A stretch of DNA of 21,725 nt, taken from a virus. Of the stretch, positions 1-8,181 are shown one piece after another (the first letter of the stretch is position 1; each line of letters opens with the position of its first letter). The position numbers and the translations under genes are program-made. The DNA is taken from positions 1 to 21,725 of the IMG/VR virus record IMGVR_UViG_3300021961_000724, one strand, 5' to 3'. The notes beneath the pieces were generated by a model. The model was given only the letters and a program-made list of their open reading frames with translations, did no database searches and had not been told where the DNA came from.

Positions 1-1
1 T

Positions 2-3000
2 GCTGAAGACGCGTTTGAGTGGGTAGGTGAGACGGTTGTTGATGCCGCTGAATGGACCTATGACACTATACTTGAGCCTGTAGTTGCGGTTGGCGAAGGT
101 ATTATTCAGGGGGCTATAGACGATCCACTAGGCACCGCAATCATGATTGCTGCTGCCTCTACAGGTAATCCATTTATTATTGCCGCTGCCGCTGCCGCAC
201 GAACCGCCATCAACGGCGGTAGTGTCGAAGATATGCTTATATCCGCTGGGACTTCATATCTAGGTGCCGAAGTCGGTTCGTATGTAGGGGATTATATAGG
301 CAGTGCAGTTACTACCGAACTAGGGTCTAGTGCCGGGACTATAGCTACACAAGCTGCATCAGGTGCTACTAGAGGTGCTATAACTGCGGCAGCAACCGGA
401 GAAAGTATAGAAGACGCGGCCTTACAAGGCGCTATCAATGGCGCAATCTCTGGAGGTACGCGCGTTGCTGGAAGTTATGTACGAGGGCAGATAAGTCCTA
501 TTGAAGCTACTAGTTCCGGCGCCACAAATATAGCAGCAGATCCCGACTCATTTAACAGTACTTTCCGTACTACCTATAGTAGCGTTTCATCAGAATTAGG
601 ATCTCTAGTAGATGGGTTTGATGATTTACCAGATGTTATCCAAGACACTATAACAAGTGGCGCTGCCGCAGCTATAACTTCTTATATCGAAACCGGAGAA
701 GTTAATGAGGATCTTGTTGCTGCTCAGATGTTCAACGCGGCAGTTACTACCCAACTAGTGCAAAGCGCTACTGCTAATAGTGATCTTTTTGACCCTGAAA
801 CCATTGAAGGTCGTACCCGCGCCGCTTTCTTAGCTCGCGCTACTAACGGTGCCGTATCTGCTGCGTTTACTGGCGCAGATCCTTCTATGATTCTACCAAA
901 TGCGTTTACCGCTACAGCACTAGCTAGCCTAAATGAGCAAATTAATGAAACTACAGGCGGAGGTCTTCTCCGCGCAATTGACGAAATAACAGGATTACAA
1001 GAAGCTTTTGACTCCGCTTTTGGTAATGCTGAAGATATCGGTGATGATTTAGAGGCCGTAGGGGCTGATCTTGTAGCTTCTAGAGAACGTGGCGACCTCC
1101 TCACAGCAGAGGTTGAAGCAAATGCAAATGCGGTAGATGCTTACGTACAAAATGGTCAGACTTTAATTAACCGTGCAAATGATCTTCAGGGACAGCGTTC
1201 TCGCGCCGACGTTGAACTCGATGTTCTCTACGAGCGAAAAGATCAACTCGATAGTTTAGGTAGTTCTGGCACATGGAGTGCAGAATACCAAGCGGAATAT
1301 GATACGTTAATTAACGATATAAATAGTCAGGTAGCTACGGTTAACAGTCTTAATACCCAATACAATGAGGCCATATCTGCAGCAAATGCGTGGACCGAAG
1401 CGAATGGTACAAGTCAAGCGCCAAAGGGTGAGTACGCACGGTTATCTGCAGCATTTAAAAGTAGTATGGATGCGCTAGAGGCAGAGATAGAGACTCAAAA
1501 TTCTCTGGCCGAACTATGGACTGAGACCAATGCCGCGTACAATACTGCCGTTAATAGTGTTAGTGAAGCTGGAGACGCGCTTGTACGTAATGAAAGATAT
1601 ATAGATGACCTTATTACACCTGTTACAGATGCGGCCCAAAAAGCTGTAGTAGATACTATTACGGCCAATCGAGATACAGGCGAAGTACAGTTTAACGCTG
1701 ATGAATACCGGGAAATGTATGGTCTATCCGCAGACGAAAACCCTTATACCCACTGGTTAAATAGCGGACGTACTAACTATATCAGTGAAGCTCAACGTGA
1801 AACGGCGCGTAATGGCGCGCTACAACAAGCTGCGTATGCTCAAGTTATAAGTAATCCTGATGCTTTGGGAAGTGAAGAACAACTTAATGAATTAGCTAAT
1901 AATATCTTTGCCGGGATGTCTGACCAGCAAGTGGCAGCGTTAGGCGCAACTCCTGATAATGTTCGCGCCGCTATAGTGGGTATGGCCGAGGAACTCGGTA
2001 TTACGGCAGATAATGTTCGTGCTGAGTATGATGTTACCCGTGACACAGGGGTGACTGATGCAGATATTGCCTCTGGTAGAGCCAGAATAGATTTTGTAGA
2101 TACTGACTATATAGACCGAGTAAATGAGTTAACAGGCAAGGTAGGTATTAATTTTAGTTTAACTCCAAAGCTATCAAGCACACCAGTATTCAACCCTAGA
2201 TTAAATATGTATGTGCTCCCTATATACGATGAATCTGGGCGTGTTGCTTACCTTGATCCTACTACAAAAGAGCCAATCCAAGGAGTTTTAGATGCTAGCC
2301 TTGATGAATCAGGAATAGCCACTTGGAATAGTACAACCATAGAGATAGGGGCATTAGCGGCACCGCCTACACTCCTAGAACTTAGTAAGATCAATCCGGT
2401 TGTAGCAATTGATGCTGCCGGTAACTTAAACCTAAACGAACAAGCTATGTCGGAGTTAGATTGGGCTAGTCGGCAGCTTGTCCGGTTTGCCGTAGGAGCA
2501 AACAAACTAGTTAAGTCTATGGACGCAGCATATGATGAAATGGACCTTACCGAAGAGCAAAAGGCTGACGCTAAATATAATAACCAGCTTTTGGTTGGCG
2601 CAGTCCTTGATGCAGGTGGAGGTCTCTTAAACGCATTTAACGGTGTATCTGCTTTTATGCGAGATAGCCGTTACAACCCAGTAGATCCAAGATCTACAAA
2701 TTTAGGTCGCGCTTCTCAAGCGATTATGCAGATAGGTACTGCTACACAACCCGAAGAATACAATGCAGCAATTACAGAGTTACGTAAGAGTTTTGCCGAC
2801 GCTAAAGGGTTTTGGGGTACTGTCGATGCTATTTATGAGGGAGCCACAACCCGACCATTTGAATTTGCAGTAGAGTTTATTGGTAAGGAAGTAATACAAG
2901 AACTTCCGATTCTACTCGCCAGTGGTGGTGTAGGTACAGGTGTGCGTCTAGGCGCACAAGGGGTTTCCCGAGTAAGCCAACAAATCGCGTCTAGAATGGG

Positions 3001-4708
3001 ATCTGCGGCTGCATGGACTACTAATGCTGGGCTTCAGGTACTAGAAACAGCCGGAGGTACTGCCGCAGAAACTTATGCCGAGTTGTATGACGAAGCTATT
3101 AGAATGGGGGTATCCCCTGACCGGGCAGCAGAAATAGCTCAAGATGGGGCTATCGCTAACGGTGTAACCGCAGCCATTATTGAAGGTACGCTTGGTCGTA
3201 TTCTTGATCCTGGCGATGTTCTCGCCTCCAGAATTGGAGGTGGTAAGGTAAACTTTGGTAAAGTACTCGATGGGATAGCTACCAAATCCGCCGCTGTCGG
3301 GGCCGAAGGACTTTCTGAAGGTATAGAAGAGACAGCTAGCACCTATCTAAAGATTGCTATGCTAGCGGAACTTAACCCCGCAATCGTCCAAGAGGGTGGT
3401 AGATATGCAGACATGGGTAATGCGTTAGCCCAGTCGAGCGTGCTTGGTGCATTAGCTGGCACCGGAACTGCTAGTACTATGGTTGTAGGGGATGCAATAT
3501 ACGAAGCTATAGATAGTGGAACGTACACAGGTGGGGACGCAGAGATTCCAGTTGATTATTGGGGTACTCGACCTGCAGCTCTACCAGTTACGGACGACGC
3601 TACCGCAAACGCCGTTATAACCTTTAATCCAACAGTTAATACAGCATTCAATAATACCCAATCGGAAGACCCAGCGGTACGAGCAGCGGCTGAAACTGAA
3701 CTGCAAAACGCTCTTGGGTGGCAGCAGTATTTCGACGAGACAGGTGCAGTAGTAGATCTATCACAAGATGCTGATCGCGTTGGTGCCTATAACGTAGCAA
3801 GTAATATCCTTAATGCTGCTAATGATAACGCCTATACAACCCCCGGTGAGGTGCGAGATGCCTATGGTTCGATAGCAGATATCACCCCGATACAGCTATC
3901 TGATGCCGAATTGCTTGGATACACAGGCCAGCGTTCTGATGAGAATTTAGCTCAGGATCTTCGTAATACTGTAAACCGGGAGTACGTAAAAGATCTTCTA
4001 ATTGCAGCAGAGCTTCCTAGCACTGACGCCGACGTTACCGCAGCAATTGATGCAGCGTTTGAACAGTATGGGCTTGCTCCCGACACAGTATTAGATACTG
4101 GAATAGGTGATAGGTTAGCGTTTGAGTACAACCCTGCTCAAGCAGTAACTAGTATTATACAAAGGCAGCTAGGGCGTCAGGGTAGGACTGTCACTGAAGC
4201 CGATATTGATGCTGTTACAGGGATTATAGCTGCACAGGACGCGGCTACAGAACCTCTAGTATATACCGCAGAACAACTAGGATATGATGTAAACCAAGAC
4301 GGTGTGATTGATATTAAGGATCAAAATGCCCTGCAACAACTCCGAGGGCAGCAGACGACGGGGATCTACGCAGATATAGCCCCAGACATATCTCAGGAAA
4401 GTCAGTTTGCGCCAACAGGTGTATATGCGGCATTAGCGCAGCAGCAGGCTCAGAATGCTAGGCAGCGGCAACGATCTAACTTCCAACAGTTAATGGGAAT
4501 GCTTCAGGTTGCAGAAGGTCCAAAACTTGCTGTGGAAGGTCCTGACATACCGGGTATAGAATACTATTATAATCCTTATGAAGCTGAGAGTATATTTGCA
4601 ACACCGAAACAAGCTGGTATATTTGGCTCTGAGCTAGCTGGAGACAACCAAAATAGTGCAAATGACGACTTTCTAAGTCAGTTACGGCGCGCCACCGGAG
4701 GTATATGA
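2..4708 (+). CDS. Very large virion-type protein, 5' end cut by window edge
   Basis: The reading frame is open from the first complete codon at base 2, with no stop before the ATG at 143, so the gene starts upstream of the window. At least 1568 residues are visible. In order: Gly/Ala-rich hydrophobic repeats (about 140-500), a long predicted coiled coil (about 1040-1610), a segment resembling 'F..x.Y....... HWL..G' repeats of large secreted proteins (about 1690-1770), a second Gly/Ala-rich membrane-like region (about 2918-3380), and a single EF-hand/dockerin-type loop, DVNQDGVIDIKD, at 4286-4321. Near the C-terminus is an aromatic stretch followed by ESIFATP, which I recall from tail-associated proteins of marine phages. 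It overlaps the next start by one or four bases and heads a co-directional block of virion-like genes. A structural or DNA-ejection role is inferred. No enzyme domain is recognised. Confidence 0.85.
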   Translation, partial: AEDAFEWVGETVVDAAEWTYDTILEPVVAVGEGIIQGAIDDPLGTAIMIAAASTGNPFIIAAAAAARTAINGGSVEDMLISAGTSYLGAEVGSYVGDYIGSAVTTELGSSAGTIATQAASGATRGAITAAATGESIEDAALQGAINGAISGGTRVAGSYVRGQISPIEATSSGATNIAADPDSFNSTFRTTYSSVSSELGSLVDGFDDLPDVIQDTITSGAAAAITSYIETGEVNEDLVAAQMFNAAVTTQLVQSATANSDLFDPETIEGRTRAAFLARATNGAVSAAFTGADPSMILPNAFTATALASLNEQINETTGGGLLRAIDEITGLQEAFDSAFGNAEDIGDDLEAVGADLVASRERGDLLTAEVEANANAVDAYVQNGQTLINRANDLQGQRSRADVELDVLYERKDQLDSLGSSGTWSAEYQAEYDTLINDINSQVATVNSLNTQYNEAISAANAWTEANGTSQAPKGEYARLSAAFKSSMDALEAEIETQNSLAELWTETNAAYNTAVNSVSEAGDALVRNERYIDDLITPVTDAAQKAVVDTITANRDTGEVQFNADEYREMYGLSADENPYTHWLNSGRTNYISEAQRETARNGALQQAAYAQVISNPDALGSEEQLNELANNIFAGMSDQQVAALGATPDNVRAAIVGMAEELGITADNVRAEYDVTRDTGVTDADIASGRARIDFVDTDYIDRVNELTGKVGINFSLTPKLSSTPVFNPRLNMYVLPIYDESGRVAYLDPTTKEPIQGVLDASLDESGIATWNSTTIEIGALAAPPTLLELSKINPVVAIDAAGNLNLNEQAMSELDWASRQLVRFAVGANKLVKSMDAAYDEMDLTEEQKADAKYNNQLLVGAVLDAGGGLLNAFNGVSAFMRDSRYNPVDPRSTNLGRASQAIMQIGTATQPEEYNAAITELRKSFADAKGFWGTVDAIYEGATTRPFEFAVEFIGKEVIQELPILLASGGVGTGVRLGAQGVSRVSQQIASRMGSAAAWTTNAGLQVLETAGGTAAETYAELYDEAIRMGVSPDRAAEIAQDGAIANGVTAAIIEGTLGRILDPGDVLASRIGGGKVNFGKVLDGIATKSAAVGAEGLSEGIEETASTYLKIAMLAELNPAIVQEGGRYADMGNALAQSSVLGALAGTGTASTMVVGDAIYEAIDSGTYTGGDAEIPVDYWGTRPAALPVTDDATANAVITFNPTVNTAFNNTQSEDPAVRAAAETELQNALGWQQYFDETGAVVDLSQDADRVGAYNVASNILNAANDNAYTTPGEVRDAYGSIADITPIQLSDAELLGYTGQRSDENLAQDLRNTVNREYVKDLLIAAELPSTDADVTAAIDAAFEQYGLAPDTVLDTGIGDRLAFEYNPAQAVTSIIQRQLGRQGRTVTEADIDAVTGIIAAQDAATEPLVYTAEQLGYDVNQDGVIDIKDQNALQQLRGQQTTGIYADIAPDISQESQFAPTGVYAALAQQQAQNARQRQRSNFQQLMGMLQVAEGPKLAVEGPDIPGIEYYYNPYEAESIFATPKQAGIFGSELAGDNQNSANDDFLSQLRRATGGI

Positions 4709-5373
4709 TGGGCTGGTTTGAAGATCTTTTAGGTGACATTGGTCTAGGCGACCTAGGTATAAATGTTGGTGGTCTTGCTGGTATTGCTGGCCCAGCGTTA
4801 CTTTCTTATGGGATACAAGAATTGTTCCCCGGATTTATAGATCCACAACGCGAAATGGCGGGCTACCAAGGAGGTATACCTGAGTACGTGGTGCAACGAG
4901 AGCGTGTACCCGGAACATATGACCCTAATCGTCGCCCCGGTAGTGGAGGGCAGAGGTACTTTACTGATATACAGTATGTACCAGCCGAAGGTGCTGCAGC
5001 GCGCACTCCTCTCTCAGCAGAGCAACTAGCGGCACTTAATCTAGCTAACCCAGCACAGCAGCAGCGTATACCTATGGCCTCTCCAAACTATTATGCCGGA
5101 GGCATTGCCACCATGGCACAAGGGCGTTACTTAAATGGTGGTTCTGATGGTATGGCCGATAAGGTTCCGGCACGGATTGATGGGATGCAAGAAGCCCGAC
5201 TAAGCGATGGTGAGTTTGTTATTCCCGCCGACGTTGTATCTCATCTTGGTAATGGAAACTCAAATGCCGGTGCCGAACAATTGTTTGCTATGATGGACCG
5301 CGCACGAAAAGCACGAACGGGTACTACTCAACAGGGTAAACAGATTAACCCTAACAAAATGCTCCCAGCGTAG
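4708..5373 (+). CDS. Small phage structural-type protein with Gly-rich peptide and SDGEFVIPADVVSHLG motif
   Basis: A 221-residue protein. Two ATGs lie in tandem at 4705 and 4708. GGAGG at 4697-4701 is 3 bases from the first and 6 from the second, so 4708 is preferred. Either start overlaps the previous stop codon, suggesting translational coupling. The N-terminus is hydrophobic and Gly-rich (residues about 11-36) and the middle is Pro/Arg-rich. The C-terminal half carries GGIATMAQGRYLNGG (131-145), then DGM..KVPARIDG and LSDGEFVIPADVVSHLGNG (165-183), ending in a basic tail. I recall this C-terminal block as widespread in uncultured marine phages next to virion genes, but its function is unknown to me. 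A related Gly peptide occurs in the gene at 6344. The role is probably virion assembly or an accessory structural one. Confidence 0.85.
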   Translation: MGWFEDLLGDIGLGDLGINVGGLAGIAGPALLSYGIQELFPGFIDPQREMAGYQGGIPEYVVQRERVPGTYDPNRRPGSGGQRYFTDIQYVPAEGAAARTPLSAEQLAALNLANPAQQQRIPMASPNYYAGGIATMAQGRYLNGGSDGMADKVPARIDGMQEARLSDGEFVIPADVVSHLGNGNSNAGAEQLFAMMDRARKARTGTTQQGKQINPNKMLPA

Positions 5374-5382
5374 GAGAGGTTT

Positions 5383-6327
5383 ATGTCTACAACCAATACA
5401 ACAACTACAAGTAGTACTACAGGTGTAGCTGCTCCGGGCACCGCTACAACTACCGATAATGTAGTTGGCACACAGACTGGTTTTGAGTCTTCGCTATCTA
5501 ATTGGGTAGGTCCTTACGTTACGGATTTTCTTGGGCAAGCTCAGGCATTAGCCGGTACCCCCTATGAAGCATATATGGGACCACTCACTGCCGGTGCATC
5601 TAATCTACAGAGCCAAGCATTCCAAGGTATCGGTGGGTTGCAAGTTCCACAGACTCAGATGGGTGCATTTACTCCTCAATCATTTACCGATACGGGTATT
5701 GCTGATCGATATATGAACCCGTATCTACAGCAGGTACTAGACCCACAAATTGCAGAACTCCGTCGGCAATCAGATATTTCACGTATGGAGCAGGCTGGAC
5801 GTTTAACCAAAGCCGGTGCTTACGGTGGCGGACGCCAAGCTGTTATGGAGTCAGAGCTAGAACGTAATCTTCTCGATAAAATATCCCAAGCTACCGGGAC
5901 AGCATATCGTGATGCCTACGATAAGGCCGCGTCTCTTTTTGGTACAGAGCAAGATCGGGAACGTGTTGCTCAAGAAGCCGCTAACCGTTATGGGTTTGAT
6001 GTCCTACAACGATTACAAGACTTAGGCGCAATACAACGTGACATTGAATCAGAAGGTATTAAGGCAGATATAGGACAGTTTGAAGAAGAACGTAAATTCC
6101 CATATCAACAGATAACCTTCTTACAGTCTCTTCTACAGAATTTACCAACACAAGCACGCGACTATACATATACTCAGCCTAGTCAGCTTACGCAGCTATT
6201 ATCAGGCGCCGGAGGTATACAAGGGCTATATAATCAGCTCTTTGGTGGCGGTAGTAGCACTGATAATGATCTCATTAGCAATCTCGCGGGTAGGGTTATA
6301 GATCCTATTGCTGAGTTATTTACCTAA
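5383..6327 (+). CDS. Phage structural-type protein, Thr/Ser-rich N-terminus and helical core
   Basis: A 314-residue protein. The ATG at 5383 follows an AGGAGAGG-type ribosome binding site (5372-5379) that begins inside the previous stop codon. Residues 1-30 are a low-complexity Thr/Ser/Ala stretch. Residues about 37-60 read WVGPYVTDFLGQAQALAGTP. Residues 110-152 hold YMNPYLQQVLDPQIAELRRQ and then GAYGGGRQ. From 155 to 230 the sequence is charged and helical, and the C-terminus is Gln/Leu/Gly-rich. I recognise the general pattern (YMNPY..., GA.GG.R..., FPYQQ) from hypothetical virion proteins of marine phages. No enzyme motif is seen. Position between other virion-like genes, nine bases after the preceding one, supports a tail, neck or internal-core role, but that is inference. 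Confidence 0.85.
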   Translation: MSTTNTTTTSSTTGVAAPGTATTTDNVVGTQTGFESSLSNWVGPYVTDFLGQAQALAGTPYEAYMGPLTAGASNLQSQAFQGIGGLQVPQTQMGAFTPQSFTDTGIADRYMNPYLQQVLDPQIAELRRQSDISRMEQAGRLTKAGAYGGGRQAVMESELERNLLDKISQATGTAYRDAYDKAASLFGTEQDRERVAQEAANRYGFDVLQRLQDLGAIQRDIESEGIKADIGQFEEERKFPYQQITFLQSLLQNLPTQARDYTYTQPSQLTQLLSGAGGIQGLYNQLFGGGSSTDNDLISNLAGRVIDPIAELFT

Positions 6328-6343
6328 TTAGAGGGACGTGGAT

Positions 6344-8164
6344 ATGGCGATTGGTGGTAGCGGGATAGAATCGGTACTTGGTGGTAGGGCAGATGCTCTC
6401 GCCATGAACCCACGCGCTCAACAAGAGGCCATGCAGAAGGGCCGTCAGGATGTACGAAGAGGAGAGGTTCCGGGCAATCTATTAGACCTCCTTGCCATGC
6501 AAAAGTTAGCTGACGATAAGCAACGTGCAAAGGCTGAAATGGACGCCTCCATACAAAGCAATCCAGCTACGATAAGAGATCAGTTAGAGCAAGAACTTGT
6601 ACGGTCCACTAAAGAGGATGTAGCTAAACAAGTTGGTGGTGCTCTTAACCAACAAGCTGCCCAAGCTCAGAAACGTATGAGCCAAATTGCAAACCAACCC
6701 GCTCCCGCTCCTAACTTGTTAGCTGGTGTTGCAAGAGCCCCTGCACCGAATATGGCCCGTATGGCAGGTGGCGGCATCGTTGCATTTGCAAATGGCGGAG
6801 ATATAACTTTAGACGCAGTACTGGAAAATATTGGTCTTACAAGAGAGCAGTACGAAGGTCTATCTGATAAAGCAAAGAGCGACATACAAGCGTTAGTTAG
6901 CTCCCTACCCGAACGCTCCGCAGCTTCTAGAGAGATGATAGCTCCCAGTAACTTAAAACGGATATTACGGGCAGAAGCAGATCGTAGTATTGCTGGTGCT
7001 CCAGGGCCTATCGGATTGGGTATGGAATACCTGTTCGGAGATCAAGGTAGTTATCAAGCTGCTAGGGGCGCTCGTGAAGCTGCTACTAAACAAGCGGAAC
7101 TATTGCGTGGGGCAGCAGGTAGAAGTGGGTCAGCGTTTCCGGCTCTGGCTATTCAATCTCCTGATGCAGGTATAGCGGCTGCGCCTCGTGCCGCTCCGTA
7201 TTCTGACCCGTTTGCAGGTGGATTTCCCGTAGAAGCACCACAAGCTGCTGCGGCTACCGCTACCGCTCCGAAACCGGAAGTTGGTATACCGAGTTACCTT
7301 AAAGAAGCATCTACTATGGCTCCGGGAACACTTGAAGGACTGCAAGCACAAGGTCAGCGTATAAGAGATATTTCAGAGCAACAGCTAGCACGCGATCCCT
7401 ACGAAGAAGCGCGGAAGCGCGCTGCACTAACTGATAAAATTACTGGTAGACAAGGTATTATGGATCTTGCACGGGAAGGTAGGGAAGCTAGGGCTGCAGC
7501 AGTGGCGCGGCAGAAGGCAGGCACTCCTTCACTTGCATGGACATCCAGACTTGGTGGTATCGGCGGATTAGCTGATATAAATCGCGCTATGTCTGCAGAA
7601 AGAGCTGCTCAGAATGCAGCAGAACTTGCTAACCTCGATAAAGATCTTGCTGCACGTCAAACAGAAGCCTTACGTGCTACGGAACTAGGTAGTGAATCAT
7701 CTCGTTCAGCGCGTGAAGGTATGCAAGCGGTAGAAAGTGCTAGAGCTCAAGCGTCGGCTAACTTGGCTAAACGCTATGAAGTTGACTCCACGGCTGCAAA
7801 TAAAGAGCTTGAGCGTGCCACAACCATTGCAGTGGCTGTCTATGATAATGACGGTAAGAAGAAAGCTGCAGAGATAACCGCAGCAGCTACTAGGGCCGCT
7901 AAACAAATTCAAGCTATCACTGATGATAAAGATCGCCTATTGGAGGCAGAAAAAGCCATTCAGGAATCGATGACAAAGGCGCGAGAGAACGAAGCCGAAC
8001 AGATAGCAAATGCTCGTAATATTGAAGGGCTTGAAGGAGAAGAGCTGGAACAACGTATCAAGGATATTCGCGCCGCAACAAAACAACATAGAGACAATGT
8101 AATAGCTAGACTTACAGCGGCGGCGGGAACTGTTAAACTTCCTATCGAACGTCCTTCTAAATAA
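6344..8164 (+). CDS. Ala-rich helical virion-type protein
   Basis: A 606-residue protein. An in-frame GTG at 6338 lies only two bases after the GAGGG at 6331-6335, whereas the ATG at 6344 is eight bases away, so 6344 is taken as the start (MAIGGSGIE...). The N-terminal part is Gln/Ala-rich and charged. Residues 140-152 read MAGGGIVAFANGG, a peptide common in marine-phage virion proteins and related to the one in the gene at 4708. The middle is Pro/Ala-rich (about 240-310). From about residue 385 to 590 the protein is strongly helical and rich in Ala, Glu, Arg and Gln, probably coiled coil. No catalytic motif is seen. The composition resembles internal or ejected virion proteins, and it lies 17 bases upstream of the giant gene. 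The function is inferred only from context. Confidence 0.85.
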   Translation: MAIGGSGIESVLGGRADALAMNPRAQQEAMQKGRQDVRRGEVPGNLLDLLAMQKLADDKQRAKAEMDASIQSNPATIRDQLEQELVRSTKEDVAKQVGGALNQQAAQAQKRMSQIANQPAPAPNLLAGVARAPAPNMARMAGGGIVAFANGGDITLDAVLENIGLTREQYEGLSDKAKSDIQALVSSLPERSAASREMIAPSNLKRILRAEADRSIAGAPGPIGLGMEYLFGDQGSYQAARGAREAATKQAELLRGAAGRSGSAFPALAIQSPDAGIAAAPRAAPYSDPFAGGFPVEAPQAAAATATAPKPEVGIPSYLKEASTMAPGTLEGLQAQGQRIRDISEQQLARDPYEEARKRAALTDKITGRQGIMDLAREGREARAAAVARQKAGTPSLAWTSRLGGIGGLADINRAMSAERAAQNAAELANLDKDLAARQTEALRATELGSESSRSAREGMQAVESARAQASANLAKRYEVDSTAANKELERATTIAVAVYDNDGKKKAAEITAAATRAAKQIQAITDDKDRLLEAEKAIQESMTKARENEAEQIANARNIEGLEGEELEQRIKDIRAATKQHRDNVIARLTAAAGTVKLPIERPSK

Positions 8165-8181
8165 TCTAGGGGGCATATAAC

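Noticed and set aside
4286-4321. Dockerin domain of a cellulosome-type protein
   Set aside because: Only one of the two loops required for a dockerin is present, and the surrounding protein is virion-like.
4476-4739. 87-codon open frame on the - strand
   Set aside because: Overlaps the ends of two + strand genes whose junction (GGAGG plus overlapping stop and start) explains the DNA.
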